NCBI GenBank assembly: GCA_003158895.1
Contig: PMLO01000043.1
Coordinates: forward strand, 2,501 to 15,114
Source: Propionibacteriaceae bacterium
GTDB lineage: Bacteria; Actinomycetota; Actinomycetes; Propionibacteriales; Propionibacteriaceae
Direction: 5' to 3'
Length of the DNA stretch: 12,614 bases
Every line of letters starts with the position of its first letter. The stretch's first letter is position 1. Of the stretch, positions 1 through 5,689 are shown in pieces. The notes under the pieces were generated by a model that was not told where the DNA came from, did not search any database, and saw nothing but the letters and a program-made list of their open reading frames with translations. Made by a program: the position numbers and the translations under genes.

Positions 1-1107
1 GCCGCCGGCATCGGCCTCGGCATCCGGGTCGCGCTGCTCGCCGAGGGTCCGGACGTGTCCGCCGCACAGGTCGTCCATGACGTGACGGTGGGCGACTACA
101 CCGACCCGGCCACCGTGTTCGCGTTCGCCGAGCGCTGCGACGTCGTGACGTTCGACCACGAGCACGTACCGCCCGCTCTGCTCACGGACCTCCAGAGCCG
201 AGGCGTCCTCGTACGACCCGGGCCAGAGGCTCTGGTGCACGCCCAGGACAAGGTCGTCATGCGCACCCGCCTGGCCGCGCACGGCATCCCGGTGCCGACG
301 TTCGAGGTGGTGGCTACCCCCGAGGCCCTGGTCGCGTTCGCCGACCGTGCGCGCTCCGCGAAAGGCGCGTCGACGGGCTGGCCGGTGATCGCGAAGACGT
401 CGCGCGGCGGGTACGACGGCAAGGGCGTCTGGAAGATCGACGACCCTTCGACCGCGGAGGAACCCTTCACGAACCTGGCCCCCGGCGTACAGATCCTGGC
501 CGAGGAGTACATCCCCTTCACCCGTGAGCTGTCCGCCCTCGTGGCGAGGTCGTCGTCCGGGCAGGCCGTCGCCTACCCCGTGAGCGAGTCCGTGCAGGCC
601 GATGGCATCTGCGTGGAGACGACCACGCCGGCGCCCGGCCTCACCGAGGAGCAGGCGACCGCGTGCCAGCGGATGGCGCTCGAGATCGCCCGTGACCTCG
701 AGGTGACCGGCATCCTGGCCGTCGAGCTCATGCAGCGCGCCGACGGCACGGTTGTTGTCAACGAGCTCGCCATGCGGCCGCACAACACGGGCCACTGGTC
801 CATCGACGGGGCCGTCACGAGTCAGTTCGAGAACCACCTCCGCGCGGTGCTCGACCTGCCGCTCGGCGACCCTGCCGCTCGCGCGCCGTGGACCGTCATG
901 CGCAACGTGCTCGGTGGGACCCGTACGGATCTCGTCGAGGGCCTGCGACACGTGCTGGCGCGCGATCCGGGACTGAAAGTGCAGCTGTACGGGAAGGACG
1001 TCGTGCCGGGCCGTAAGGTCGGCCATGTCACGGCGGTCGGCGACGACCTCGACGAGGTCCGTCGCCGCGCGCGTCACGGCGCATCGGAGCTGAGGAGCGA
1101 GTCATGA
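1..1107 (+). CDS. purK: N5-carboxyaminoimidazole ribonucleotide synthase (PurK), 5' end cut off by the window
   Basis: ATP-grasp enzyme of purine synthesis: AIR + ATP + bicarbonate gives N5-CAIR, the substrate of PurE. The reading frame is open from base 1, so the true start lies upstream; 368 residues are visible, and by family length (about 380-400) only the N-terminal nucleotide-binding segment, about 20 residues, is missing. Seen in sequence: the opening GLGIRVALLAEGPD with following SAAQVV is the usual end of the first PurK subdomain; the ATP-grasp core has WPVIAKTSRGGYDGKGVW (bases about 379-432), the AEEYIPFTRELS segment (about 499-534), and the catalytic/metal-binding NELAMRPHNTGHW (760-798). 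The stop codon overlaps the purE start as ATGA, implying translational coupling. Identification is secure from motifs plus the purE neighbour. Confidence 0.96.
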   Translation, partial: AAGIGLGIRVALLAEGPDVSAAQVVHDVTVGDYTDPATVFAFAERCDVVTFDHEHVPPALLTDLQSRGVLVRPGPEALVHAQDKVVMRTRLAAHGIPVPTFEVVATPEALVAFADRARSAKGASTGWPVIAKTSRGGYDGKGVWKIDDPSTAEEPFTNLAPGVQILAEEYIPFTRELSALVARSSSGQAVAYPVSESVQADGICVETTTPAPGLTEEQATACQRMALEIARDLEVTGILAVELMQRADGTVVVNELAMRPHNTGHWSIDGAVTSQFENHLRAVLDLPLGDPAARAPWTVMRNVLGGTRTDLVEGLRHVLARDPGLKVQLYGKDVVPGRKVGHVTAVGDDLDEVRRRARHGASELRSES

Positions 1108-1592
1108 GCGCACGGGTCGGGATCGTCATGGGGTCGGACTCCGACTGGCCGACGATGCAGGCGGCCGCGGAGGCGTGCACCGAGTTCGGCGTCTCCTATG
1201 AGGCCGATGTCGTGAGCGCCCACCGGATGCCCGAGGACATGGTCGCGTACGGGCGTTCCGCCCATGAGCGTGGCCTCGAGGTGATCATCGCCGGAGCCGG
1301 CGGCGCGGCCCACCTGCCGGGCATGCTGGCCGCCCTCACGCCGCTCCCGGTGATCGGAGTCCCCGTCCCTTTGAAATACCTCGACGGCATGGACTCGCTC
1401 CTGTCGATCGTGCAGATGCCGGCGGGCGTCCCCGTGGCGACGGTTGCGATCGGGAACGCTCGCAACGCCGGGCTGCTGGCGGTACGGATCCTGGCCGCGG
1501 GCGACCCCGTCCTGACGGCCAAGATGGTGGACTTCCAGTCCGCGCTCCGGGCCACCGCCCAGGCGAAGGGTGCCATCGTCCGCGGAAAGTGA
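1104..1592 (+). CDS. purE: N5-carboxyaminoimidazole ribonucleotide mutase (PurE class I)
   Basis: Converts N5-CAIR to CAIR, the step after PurK. The protein is 162 residues, the normal length of a bacterial class I PurE. Diagnostic motifs: GSDSDW at residues 10-15 (phosphate binding), SAHRMP at 38-43 with the catalytic His40, AGAGGAAHLPGM at 63-74 with a second active-site His70, and the conserved SLLSIVQMPAGVPV at 98-111. The ATG overlaps the purK stop, and GAGGAG (1092-1097) lies six bases upstream, so the start is well supported and purKE is a coupled pair. Nothing is missing or odd. A purKE pair plus an LCP gene downstream is an arrangement I associate with actinobacteria, although the LCP protein has no role in purine synthesis. 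Confidence 0.98.
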   Translation: MSARVGIVMGSDSDWPTMQAAAEACTEFGVSYEADVVSAHRMPEDMVAYGRSAHERGLEVIIAGAGGAAHLPGMLAALTPLPVIGVPVPLKYLDGMDSLLSIVQMPAGVPVATVAIGNARNAGLLAVRILAAGDPVLTAKMVDFQSALRATAQAKGAIVRGK

Positions 1593-1593
1593 G

Positions 1594-1616
1594 CCCTGCC
1601 CGCGTGGCGGACAGGG
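1594..1616 (+). terminator. Hairpin just after purE (possible weak terminator)
   Basis: Two bases after the purE stop codon, CCCTG-C-CCGC / GCGG-A-CAGGG form a hairpin with nine pairs, one C/A mismatch and a GTG loop. No T-run follows, so it is not a classical intrinsic terminator. It could act as a weak terminator or as a stabilising 3' structure, or be chance in GC-rich DNA. The next gene starts 65 bases further on with its own ribosome binding site. Confidence 0.4.
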
Positions 1617-1680
1617 TACGGGGGCGTCGCTGCGCATACTGGTAGACGCTCAAGTGATCCCTCCCTCAAGGAGAGCCAAC

Positions 1681-3183
1681 GTGGCATCGACCGAGGCGAC
1701 TACCCCAGGCGCGGACGTCTGGAGTCGTAGTCAGGCGACGGTGTTCCGTCGTGGCGCGACGATGCTTGCCATGTCCCTGATCGTCCCGGGTTCGGCACAG
1801 CTGGCCGCCGGCAGCAGGCGTATCGGACGGGCCGGGTTGAGGATCTGGATCGCGATGGTCGTCGCCGCGCTGGTCGCGCTGGTCTCCCTGTTCCTGGCCC
1901 GCAACGTGCTGCTGGGCGTACTCACCACCGGCTGGGTGCTCTGGGTCGCGTCGTGGCTCGTGCTGGCGCTCGGCCTGTTCTGGGCCTTCCTCATCCTCAA
2001 CGCGTGGTGGGCCGCGCGACCGCGGGACATGGGTGCGCTGCGCGCCGGGATCCTGGGCGGCATCGCGCTCGTGCTCGCCGGCACGGTTGCGTACGGGACG
2101 GTCTTCATCTCGTCGGCGCTCCGGTCCTCGGGCAATGCCTTCTCGACCGTGCTGGGAGGCGGCGGCGACACCAAGGTAAAGGCCGGCCGGTACAACATCC
2201 TGCTGCTCGGCAGCGACGCGGGGAACGACCGCACCGGAGCGCGCACCGACAGCGTCTCGGTCGCGAGCGTTGATGCGCGGACCGGGCGGACCGTGTTGTT
2301 CGGACTGCCGCGGAACCTCGAGGACGTCCCGTTCATCGACTCGTCGCCGCTCAAGAAGCTCTACCCCAACGGCTACAGCTGCCCGACGCACGAGTGCATG
2401 CTCAATGCCGTGTACACGCTGGCGTGGGACCACAAGGCGCTCTACCCGGGGGTCAAGGATCCCGGTCTGCAGGCCGTCAAGGAGGCCGTTGAGGCGATCA
2501 CGGGGCTGGAGATCAACTACTACGCGATGGTCGACATGTTCGGGTTCAAGGACCTCATCGACGCGCTCGGCGGCGTACACATGGACATCAACATCGCCGT
2601 CCCCGTCGGCGGGGACACCTCGAGCGCGAAGAGCTGGATCCAGCCAGGGCCGAACCGCACTCTCACCGGCGCGGAGGCGCTCTGGTTCGCGCGCGAGCGC
2701 AAGGAGTCGACCGACTACGCACGGATGCAACGGCAGAAGTGCGTGATGTCGGCGATGCTCCACCAGATGGACCCGCTCACCGTCGCGACGAAGTTCGGTC
2801 AGATCGCGTCTGCGAGCGGCCAGGTCCTCGTGACCGATGTCCCATCGAGTGAAGTGTCGACGCTGGCCGATCTCGCGATCAAGGCTCGGTCCTTGGACAT
2901 CGCCAACGTGTCGTTCGCGCCGCCGCTCATCGCGCCTGGCAGCCCCAACTACGACCTCATCCGTCAGACCGTCGCCGAGCGGATTGCGGCCTCGGGGGCT
3001 CTGGACAAGGCGCCGGCAAGCTCCACGGCCCGGACCTCCGCCGCCCGAACCTCCGCCGCCCCCAGCGCCGCGGCGTCGACGACGGCACCCAGCACCAACC
3101 CCACGGCTGCGAAGAGGCCGACCGTCGAGGAGTCGGTGACGACTCAGACCGACGATCTGTCGAGCGTGTGCGCCGCGCGCTGA
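1681..3183 (+). CDS. LytR-CpsA-Psr (LCP) family cell-wall glycopolymer transferase
   Basis: LCP proteins transfer undecaprenyl-linked glycopolymers (teichoic acids, arabinogalactan or capsule) onto peptidoglycan outside the membrane. I place the start at GTG 1681, five bases after AAGGAGAG (1668-1675). This gives 500 residues; an upstream in-frame ATG at 1570 lies inside purE and has no such site. Visible order: a short cytoplasmic N-terminus, an MSLIVPGSAQLAAG segment (31-44), several hydrophobic helices at about 55-74, 77-107 and 122-145, then the LCP domain at about 170-435. That domain carries LLLGSD (174-179), RTDS (188-191), GLPRNLEDVPF (208-218), DALGGVHMDI (294-303) and ARERKESTDYARMQRQK (337-353). 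The Arg and Asp residues match the pyrophosphate- and metal-binding positions known in the family. The tail (445-480) is Ser/Thr/Ala/Pro-rich, probably a wall-spanning linker. Which polymer is attached cannot be told. Confidence 0.93.
   Translation: MASTEATTPGADVWSRSQATVFRRGATMLAMSLIVPGSAQLAAGSRRIGRAGLRIWIAMVVAALVALVSLFLARNVLLGVLTTGWVLWVASWLVLALGLFWAFLILNAWWAARPRDMGALRAGILGGIALVLAGTVAYGTVFISSALRSSGNAFSTVLGGGGDTKVKAGRYNILLLGSDAGNDRTGARTDSVSVASVDARTGRTVLFGLPRNLEDVPFIDSSPLKKLYPNGYSCPTHECMLNAVYTLAWDHKALYPGVKDPGLQAVKEAVEAITGLEINYYAMVDMFGFKDLIDALGGVHMDINIAVPVGGDTSSAKSWIQPGPNRTLTGAEALWFARERKESTDYARMQRQKCVMSAMLHQMDPLTVATKFGQIASASGQVLVTDVPSSEVSTLADLAIKARSLDIANVSFAPPLIAPGSPNYDLIRQTVAERIAASGALDKAPASSTARTSAARTSAAPSAAASTTAPSTNPTAAKRPTVEESVTTQTDDLSSVCAAR
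3031..3060 (+). repeat. 15-bp tandem repeat in the LCP tail
   Basis: Two adjacent 15-base units, CGGACCTCCGCCGCC and CGAACCTCCGCCGCC, differ at one base and encode RTSAA twice (residues 451-460). They lie in the low-complexity Ser/Thr/Ala-rich C-terminal tail of the LCP protein. Such units could expand or contract in copy number between strains without breaking the frame. Confidence 0.7.
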
Positions 3184-3194
3184 GGCTCGCGTTC

Positions 3195-3211
3195 TGGGGG
3201 TGCGGCCCTCA
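3195..3211. terminator. Short hairpin between convergent LCP and LLM genes
   Basis: TGGGGG and CCCTCA pair (one G-T wobble) around a TGCGG loop, in the 25-base gap between the two stop codons and covering the stop of the minus-strand gene. The position suits a shared terminator for convergent genes, but there is no T-run on either strand and the stem is only six pairs. Confidence 0.3.
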
Positions 3212-4234
3212 GGCCAGCATGTCGCGGACGAGGGGACCGACCCGCGACCCGTACAGCTCGATGCTGCTGCTGATGAGCTCGTGAGACAACGGCCCCGTGC
3301 TGACCTTCATGGCGAACCGGGACGCGCCGAGGGCCTTGACGCCCGCGGCGATCTTGCGGGCGACGGTCTCCGGCGACCCGACGACCATCGAGCCGTGCTC
3401 CATCTCGTACAGGAATGACTCCCTCGTCGGGCGTCTCCAGCCACGGTCGCGGCCGATACGACTCATGGAGGCGACGTACGGGCCGAAGTACTGCTCGAAC
3501 GCTTCCTCGTCCGTCGCGGCCACGTGCCCGAAGCTGTGGATGCCCACCCGGCCAGGCGCCTGCTCCAGCTGCTCGAGCGCACGGTGGTACAGCTCGACGA
3601 ACGGCGCGAAGCGCTCCACGGGTCCGCCGATGATCGCGAGCATGAGGTCGAGCCCATGCCGTGCGGCCCGGATGACCGACTCGGGGCTGCCGCCCACTGC
3701 GACCCAGGTGGTCAGCGGGGCGTCCTCGACGGGCGGGAAGACCTCCACCCCGCGCAGCGGCTGGGTGAGGCCGCCTTCCCAGGAGATCTTGCCCTGTCTG
3801 CGGAGCTCGACGAACATCGCGAGCTTCTCCTCGAACAGCTCCTGGTAGTTCGCGAGGTCGAAGCCGAACAACGGGAAGGACTCCGTGAACGACCCGCGTC
3901 CCACGATGACCTCGGCGCGGCCATGGGACAGCGCGGCGAGCGTGGAGAAGCGTTCGAAGACGCGGACGGGATCGTCCGAGCTCAGTACGGTCACCGCGCT
4001 CGCCAAACGAAGGCGCTCTGTACGGGTCGCGATCCCTGCCAGCACCATCTCGGGTGAGGAGACCGCGAAGTCGGCGCGGTGGTGCTCGCCGATGCCGAAG
4101 ACGTCGACGCCCGACTGCTCAGCCAGCATGGCTTCGTCCACGACGTTCCGGATGACCTGGGCATGGCTCACCGGTAGGTCGCCCCGGTCGAGCGTGACGT
4201 CGCCGAAGGTGTCGATGCCGAGCTCTAGATCCAT
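3209..4234 (-). CDS. LLM-class (luciferase-like) flavin-dependent oxidoreductase
   Basis: A 341-residue protein of the bacterial luciferase-like monooxygenase fold (TIM barrel binding FMN or F420). Seen: the N-terminal LELGIDTFGD strand, GIGEHHRADFAVSSP (47-61), which is the hallmark EHH region of the group, the LRLASAVTVLSSDDPVRVFE barrel segment (75-94), and the AEVIVGRGSFTESFPLFGFD loop (107-126). The overall pattern resembles the subgroup of uncharacterised 'probable LLM oxidoreductases' rather than F420-dependent glucose-6-phosphate dehydrogenase. The ATG is preceded by GGAG with five bases spacing. It diverges from an NAD(P)-binding F420-reductase-like gene. The substrate is unknown; FMN dependence is more likely than F420 by subgroup, but neither can be settled here. 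Confidence 0.85.
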   Translation of the reverse strand: MDLELGIDTFGDVTLDRGDLPVSHAQVIRNVVDEAMLAEQSGVDVFGIGEHHRADFAVSSPEMVLAGIATRTERLRLASAVTVLSSDDPVRVFERFSTLAALSHGRAEVIVGRGSFTESFPLFGFDLANYQELFEEKLAMFVELRRQGKISWEGGLTQPLRGVEVFPPVEDAPLTTWVAVGGSPESVIRAARHGLDLMLAIIGGPVERFAPFVELYHRALEQLEQAPGRVGIHSFGHVAATDEEAFEQYFGPYVASMSRIGRDRGWRRPTRESFLYEMEHGSMVVGSPETVARKIAAGVKALGASRFAMKVSTGPLSHELISSSIELYGSRVGPLVRDMLA

Positions 4235-4324
4235 CGTGTCTCCGAGTCTGCCGAGCGGTCGACCATTCCCAACCGCTGACGCGCATCGTACGTTGTGGCG
4301 CGGGAGTTTCTGGAAGGACGACTC
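4235..4324. promoter_or_regulatory. Divergent control region between the LLM and F420-reductase-like genes
   Basis: This 90-base gap must hold the start signals of both divergent genes. I can see the two ribosome binding sites (GGAG before the LLM ATG; GGAAGGA at 4312-4318 before the plus-strand GTG). There is a weak plus-strand TACGTT that could be a -10 element, with only a poor match to a -35 box 17 bases upstream. No convincing operator palindrome is visible. Confidence 0.4.
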
Positions 4325-4951
4325 GTGGGCGAACGGTTGGGCATCCTCGGAGCAGGCAAGCTTGGCACGGCCGTGGCGCGGCTGGCCGTCGAGGCGGGCC
4401 GTGAGGTCCTCATCGCGGATGCGCGGACGGGCCCGATGATCGAACTCATCGTGTCGACGGTGGCCGCAGGGGCCCGACTCGTCGGCGTCGACGAGATGCT
4501 CGCCTCCTCCGACATCGTGCTACTGGCCATCCCGTACTCGCGGGTCGGAGAGCTCGACCCCGACAAGCTCGCCCACGCGATCGTCATCGACGCCACCAAC
4601 CCCTGGCTCGAGTCGGACGGAGCGAACCCCGCGGGCTCACCGCTGAGGGGCCGTCCTGGGATCCGCCTGGTCCGGTCCCTCAACCACGTCGCCTACGAAG
4701 AGCTCATGTCGTATGCGCAACCAGCCGGGTCTCCGTTCCGTACGGCGATCGCCGTGGCCTCCGACGATGCCGCGGCCCGTGCGGAGGTGGCGGTGCTGGT
4801 CGAGGCGCTCGGGTTCGACCCGGTGGAGCTGGACGACCGCAACGCGTGGCTGCTCGACGCCAATGGGCCGTTCTTCGGCCGTCGGCTGTCCAAGGCCGAG
4901 ATGTCCGCTCTCGCCTCAGCCTCGCGTCGAGCCGACCGGCTCACCTGGTGA
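4325..4951 (+). CDS. NADPH-dependent F420 reductase-like NAD(P)-binding protein
   Basis: A 208-residue Rossmann protein of the F420 oxidoreductase / ProC-like NAD-binding family. I chose GTG 4325 because GGAAGGA (4312-4318) sits six bases upstream; an in-frame GTG at 4295 would add ten residues without a good site. Seen: GILGAGKLGTAVA (6-18), a standard GxGxxG dinucleotide fold right at the N-terminus, then DIVLLAIPYS (63-72), HAIVIDATNPW (84-94) and LVRSLNHVAYEEL (115-127). This follows the layout of archaeal and actinobacterial Fno (NADP + F420H2 exchange). The Rossmann half is clear; the F420-binding residues cannot be verified by eye, so the true substrate may be another redox cofactor or metabolite. 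The divergent LLM oxidoreductase makes a cofactor partnership conceivable. It converges on the TetR gene with a four-base gap. Confidence 0.75.
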   Translation: MGERLGILGAGKLGTAVARLAVEAGREVLIADARTGPMIELIVSTVAAGARLVGVDEMLASSDIVLLAIPYSRVGELDPDKLAHAIVIDATNPWLESDGANPAGSPLRGRPGIRLVRSLNHVAYEELMSYAQPAGSPFRTAIAVASDDAAARAEVAVLVEALGFDPVELDDRNAWLLDANGPFFGRRLSKAEMSALASASRRADRLTW

Positions 4952-4955
4952 GAGG

Positions 4956-5606
4956 TCAGGCCTCGCCCAGCGGGCGAGCCCGCTTCGTTCCGGCGATGGC
5001 GGCCACGAGGATCGCCTCGAGTGCGAACCGCGTGGCTTCGGGGAGGTCGACGGCTTCCTTGTCGAGGAGCCACTGGAGCTGAATGCCGTCCATGACGCCG
5101 ATCACGGAGGTCGCGGCATGGGTGCGGATGTCGTCCGGGAGGTCCGGGCCGCAGACGATCCGCAGCGCGTCCTCGATGTAACCGCGCAGGGCGGTGAACC
5201 GGCTGATGACGAAGTTCCGGGCAGGGTGGTCCTCGGTGACCGACTCGCCTGTGATCGCGGCGTACGTCTGGACGAGTCCCTCGCGTTGGGCGTTCGCGGC
5301 CGCGGTCCGATACAGGTGGACGAAGAGGTCGAGCCCGATGGGCATCTTCTGCGCGGACAGCGTCTCGAGGTCCTCCGCGTCCCGGTACTCCAGCACGGCG
5401 ATGAGCAGCGCCTCCTTCGAGCCGAAGTGATGCAGCACGCCCGCATGGGTCATCCCCACCTGCGCCGCGATGTCGATCAAGGACCCCTTCTGGTAACCCT
5501 TGGTACCGAACGTCTTCGCTGCCGCTCGGACGATCTCTTGGCGTCGCTCTTGCGTGGACTTGCGTTCTCCCCTCACGCGGAGAGTCGACGCAGGACCCGT
5601 TTGCAT
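4956..5606 (-). CDS. TetR/AcrR family transcriptional regulator
   Basis: A 216-residue regulator of normal TetR length. The N-terminal DNA-binding domain covers about residues 18-65: RRQEIVRAAAKTFGTKGYQK, then the helix-turn-helix SLIDIAAQVGMTHAGVLHHF (42-61) followed by GSKEALL. The C-terminal alpha-helical half (about 75-205), the ligand/dimer domain, includes VMDGIQLQWLLD (171-182), typical of the group. The start ATG has GAGAGGA five bases upstream; the frame stays open further upstream but no better site is seen. A perfect 16-bp palindrome lies 43 bases before the start, so autoregulation is likely. It lies downstream of, and on the same strand as, the GH3 gene (83-base gap). It could therefore control the sugar locus, but the GH3/GH2 promoter region carries a different inverted repeat. 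Ligand unknown. Confidence 0.93.
   Translation of the reverse strand: MQTGPASTLRVRGERKSTQERRQEIVRAAAKTFGTKGYQKGSLIDIAAQVGMTHAGVLHHFGSKEALLIAVLEYRDAEDLETLSAQKMPIGLDLFVHLYRTAAANAQREGLVQTYAAITGESVTEDHPARNFVISRFTALRGYIEDALRIVCGPDLPDDIRTHAATSVIGVMDGIQLQWLLDKEAVDLPEATRFALEAILVAAIAGTKRARPLGEA
4962..4978. terminator. Stem-loop at the convergent 3' ends of the F420-reductase-like and TetR genes
   Basis: CTCGCCC (4962-4968) and GGGCGAG (4972-4978) form a perfect seven-pair GC-rich stem with an AGC loop, eleven bases past the plus-strand stop and inside the last codons of the minus-strand TetR gene. After it on the plus strand comes CCCGCTTCGTTCC, mildly T-containing but not a T-run. The position between convergent genes supports a terminator role for the plus-strand transcript. 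Confidence 0.5.
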
Positions 5607-5648
5607 GATGGTCCTCTCGCTGTGTTCTGGTGTTGACACGTCATTACC

Positions 5649-5664
5649 CTTTGATCGATCAAAG
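5649..5664. promoter_or_regulatory. Perfect 16-bp palindrome, candidate TetR operator
   Basis: CTTTGATCGATCAAAG is fully palindromic and lies in the 83-base gap upstream of the TetR gene. A -10-like TAATGA (minus strand, 5641-5646) is immediately downstream of it, so bound protein would block the promoter. TetR dimers typically bind palindromes of this size near their own genes. The assignment to this regulator is inference from position and symmetry. I saw no second copy in the window. Confidence 0.7.
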
Positions 5665-5689
5665 TTAGCGCTGAACGGGGTGGGCCGCA

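Noticed and set aside
1631..1660. Possible promoter (CATACT) before the LCP gene
   Set aside because: No -35 match at a workable distance; not distinguishable from chance.
1570..1680. Longer N-terminus for the LCP protein from ATG 1570
   Set aside because: It would overlap purE in another frame and cross the post-purE hairpin; GTG 1681 has a well-placed AAGGAGAG.
1666..2763. 365-residue open frame antisense to the LCP gene
   Set aside because: Arg/Asp/Glu/Pro-rich composition with no recognisable domain, and fully antisense to a conserved gene; a GC-skew shadow.
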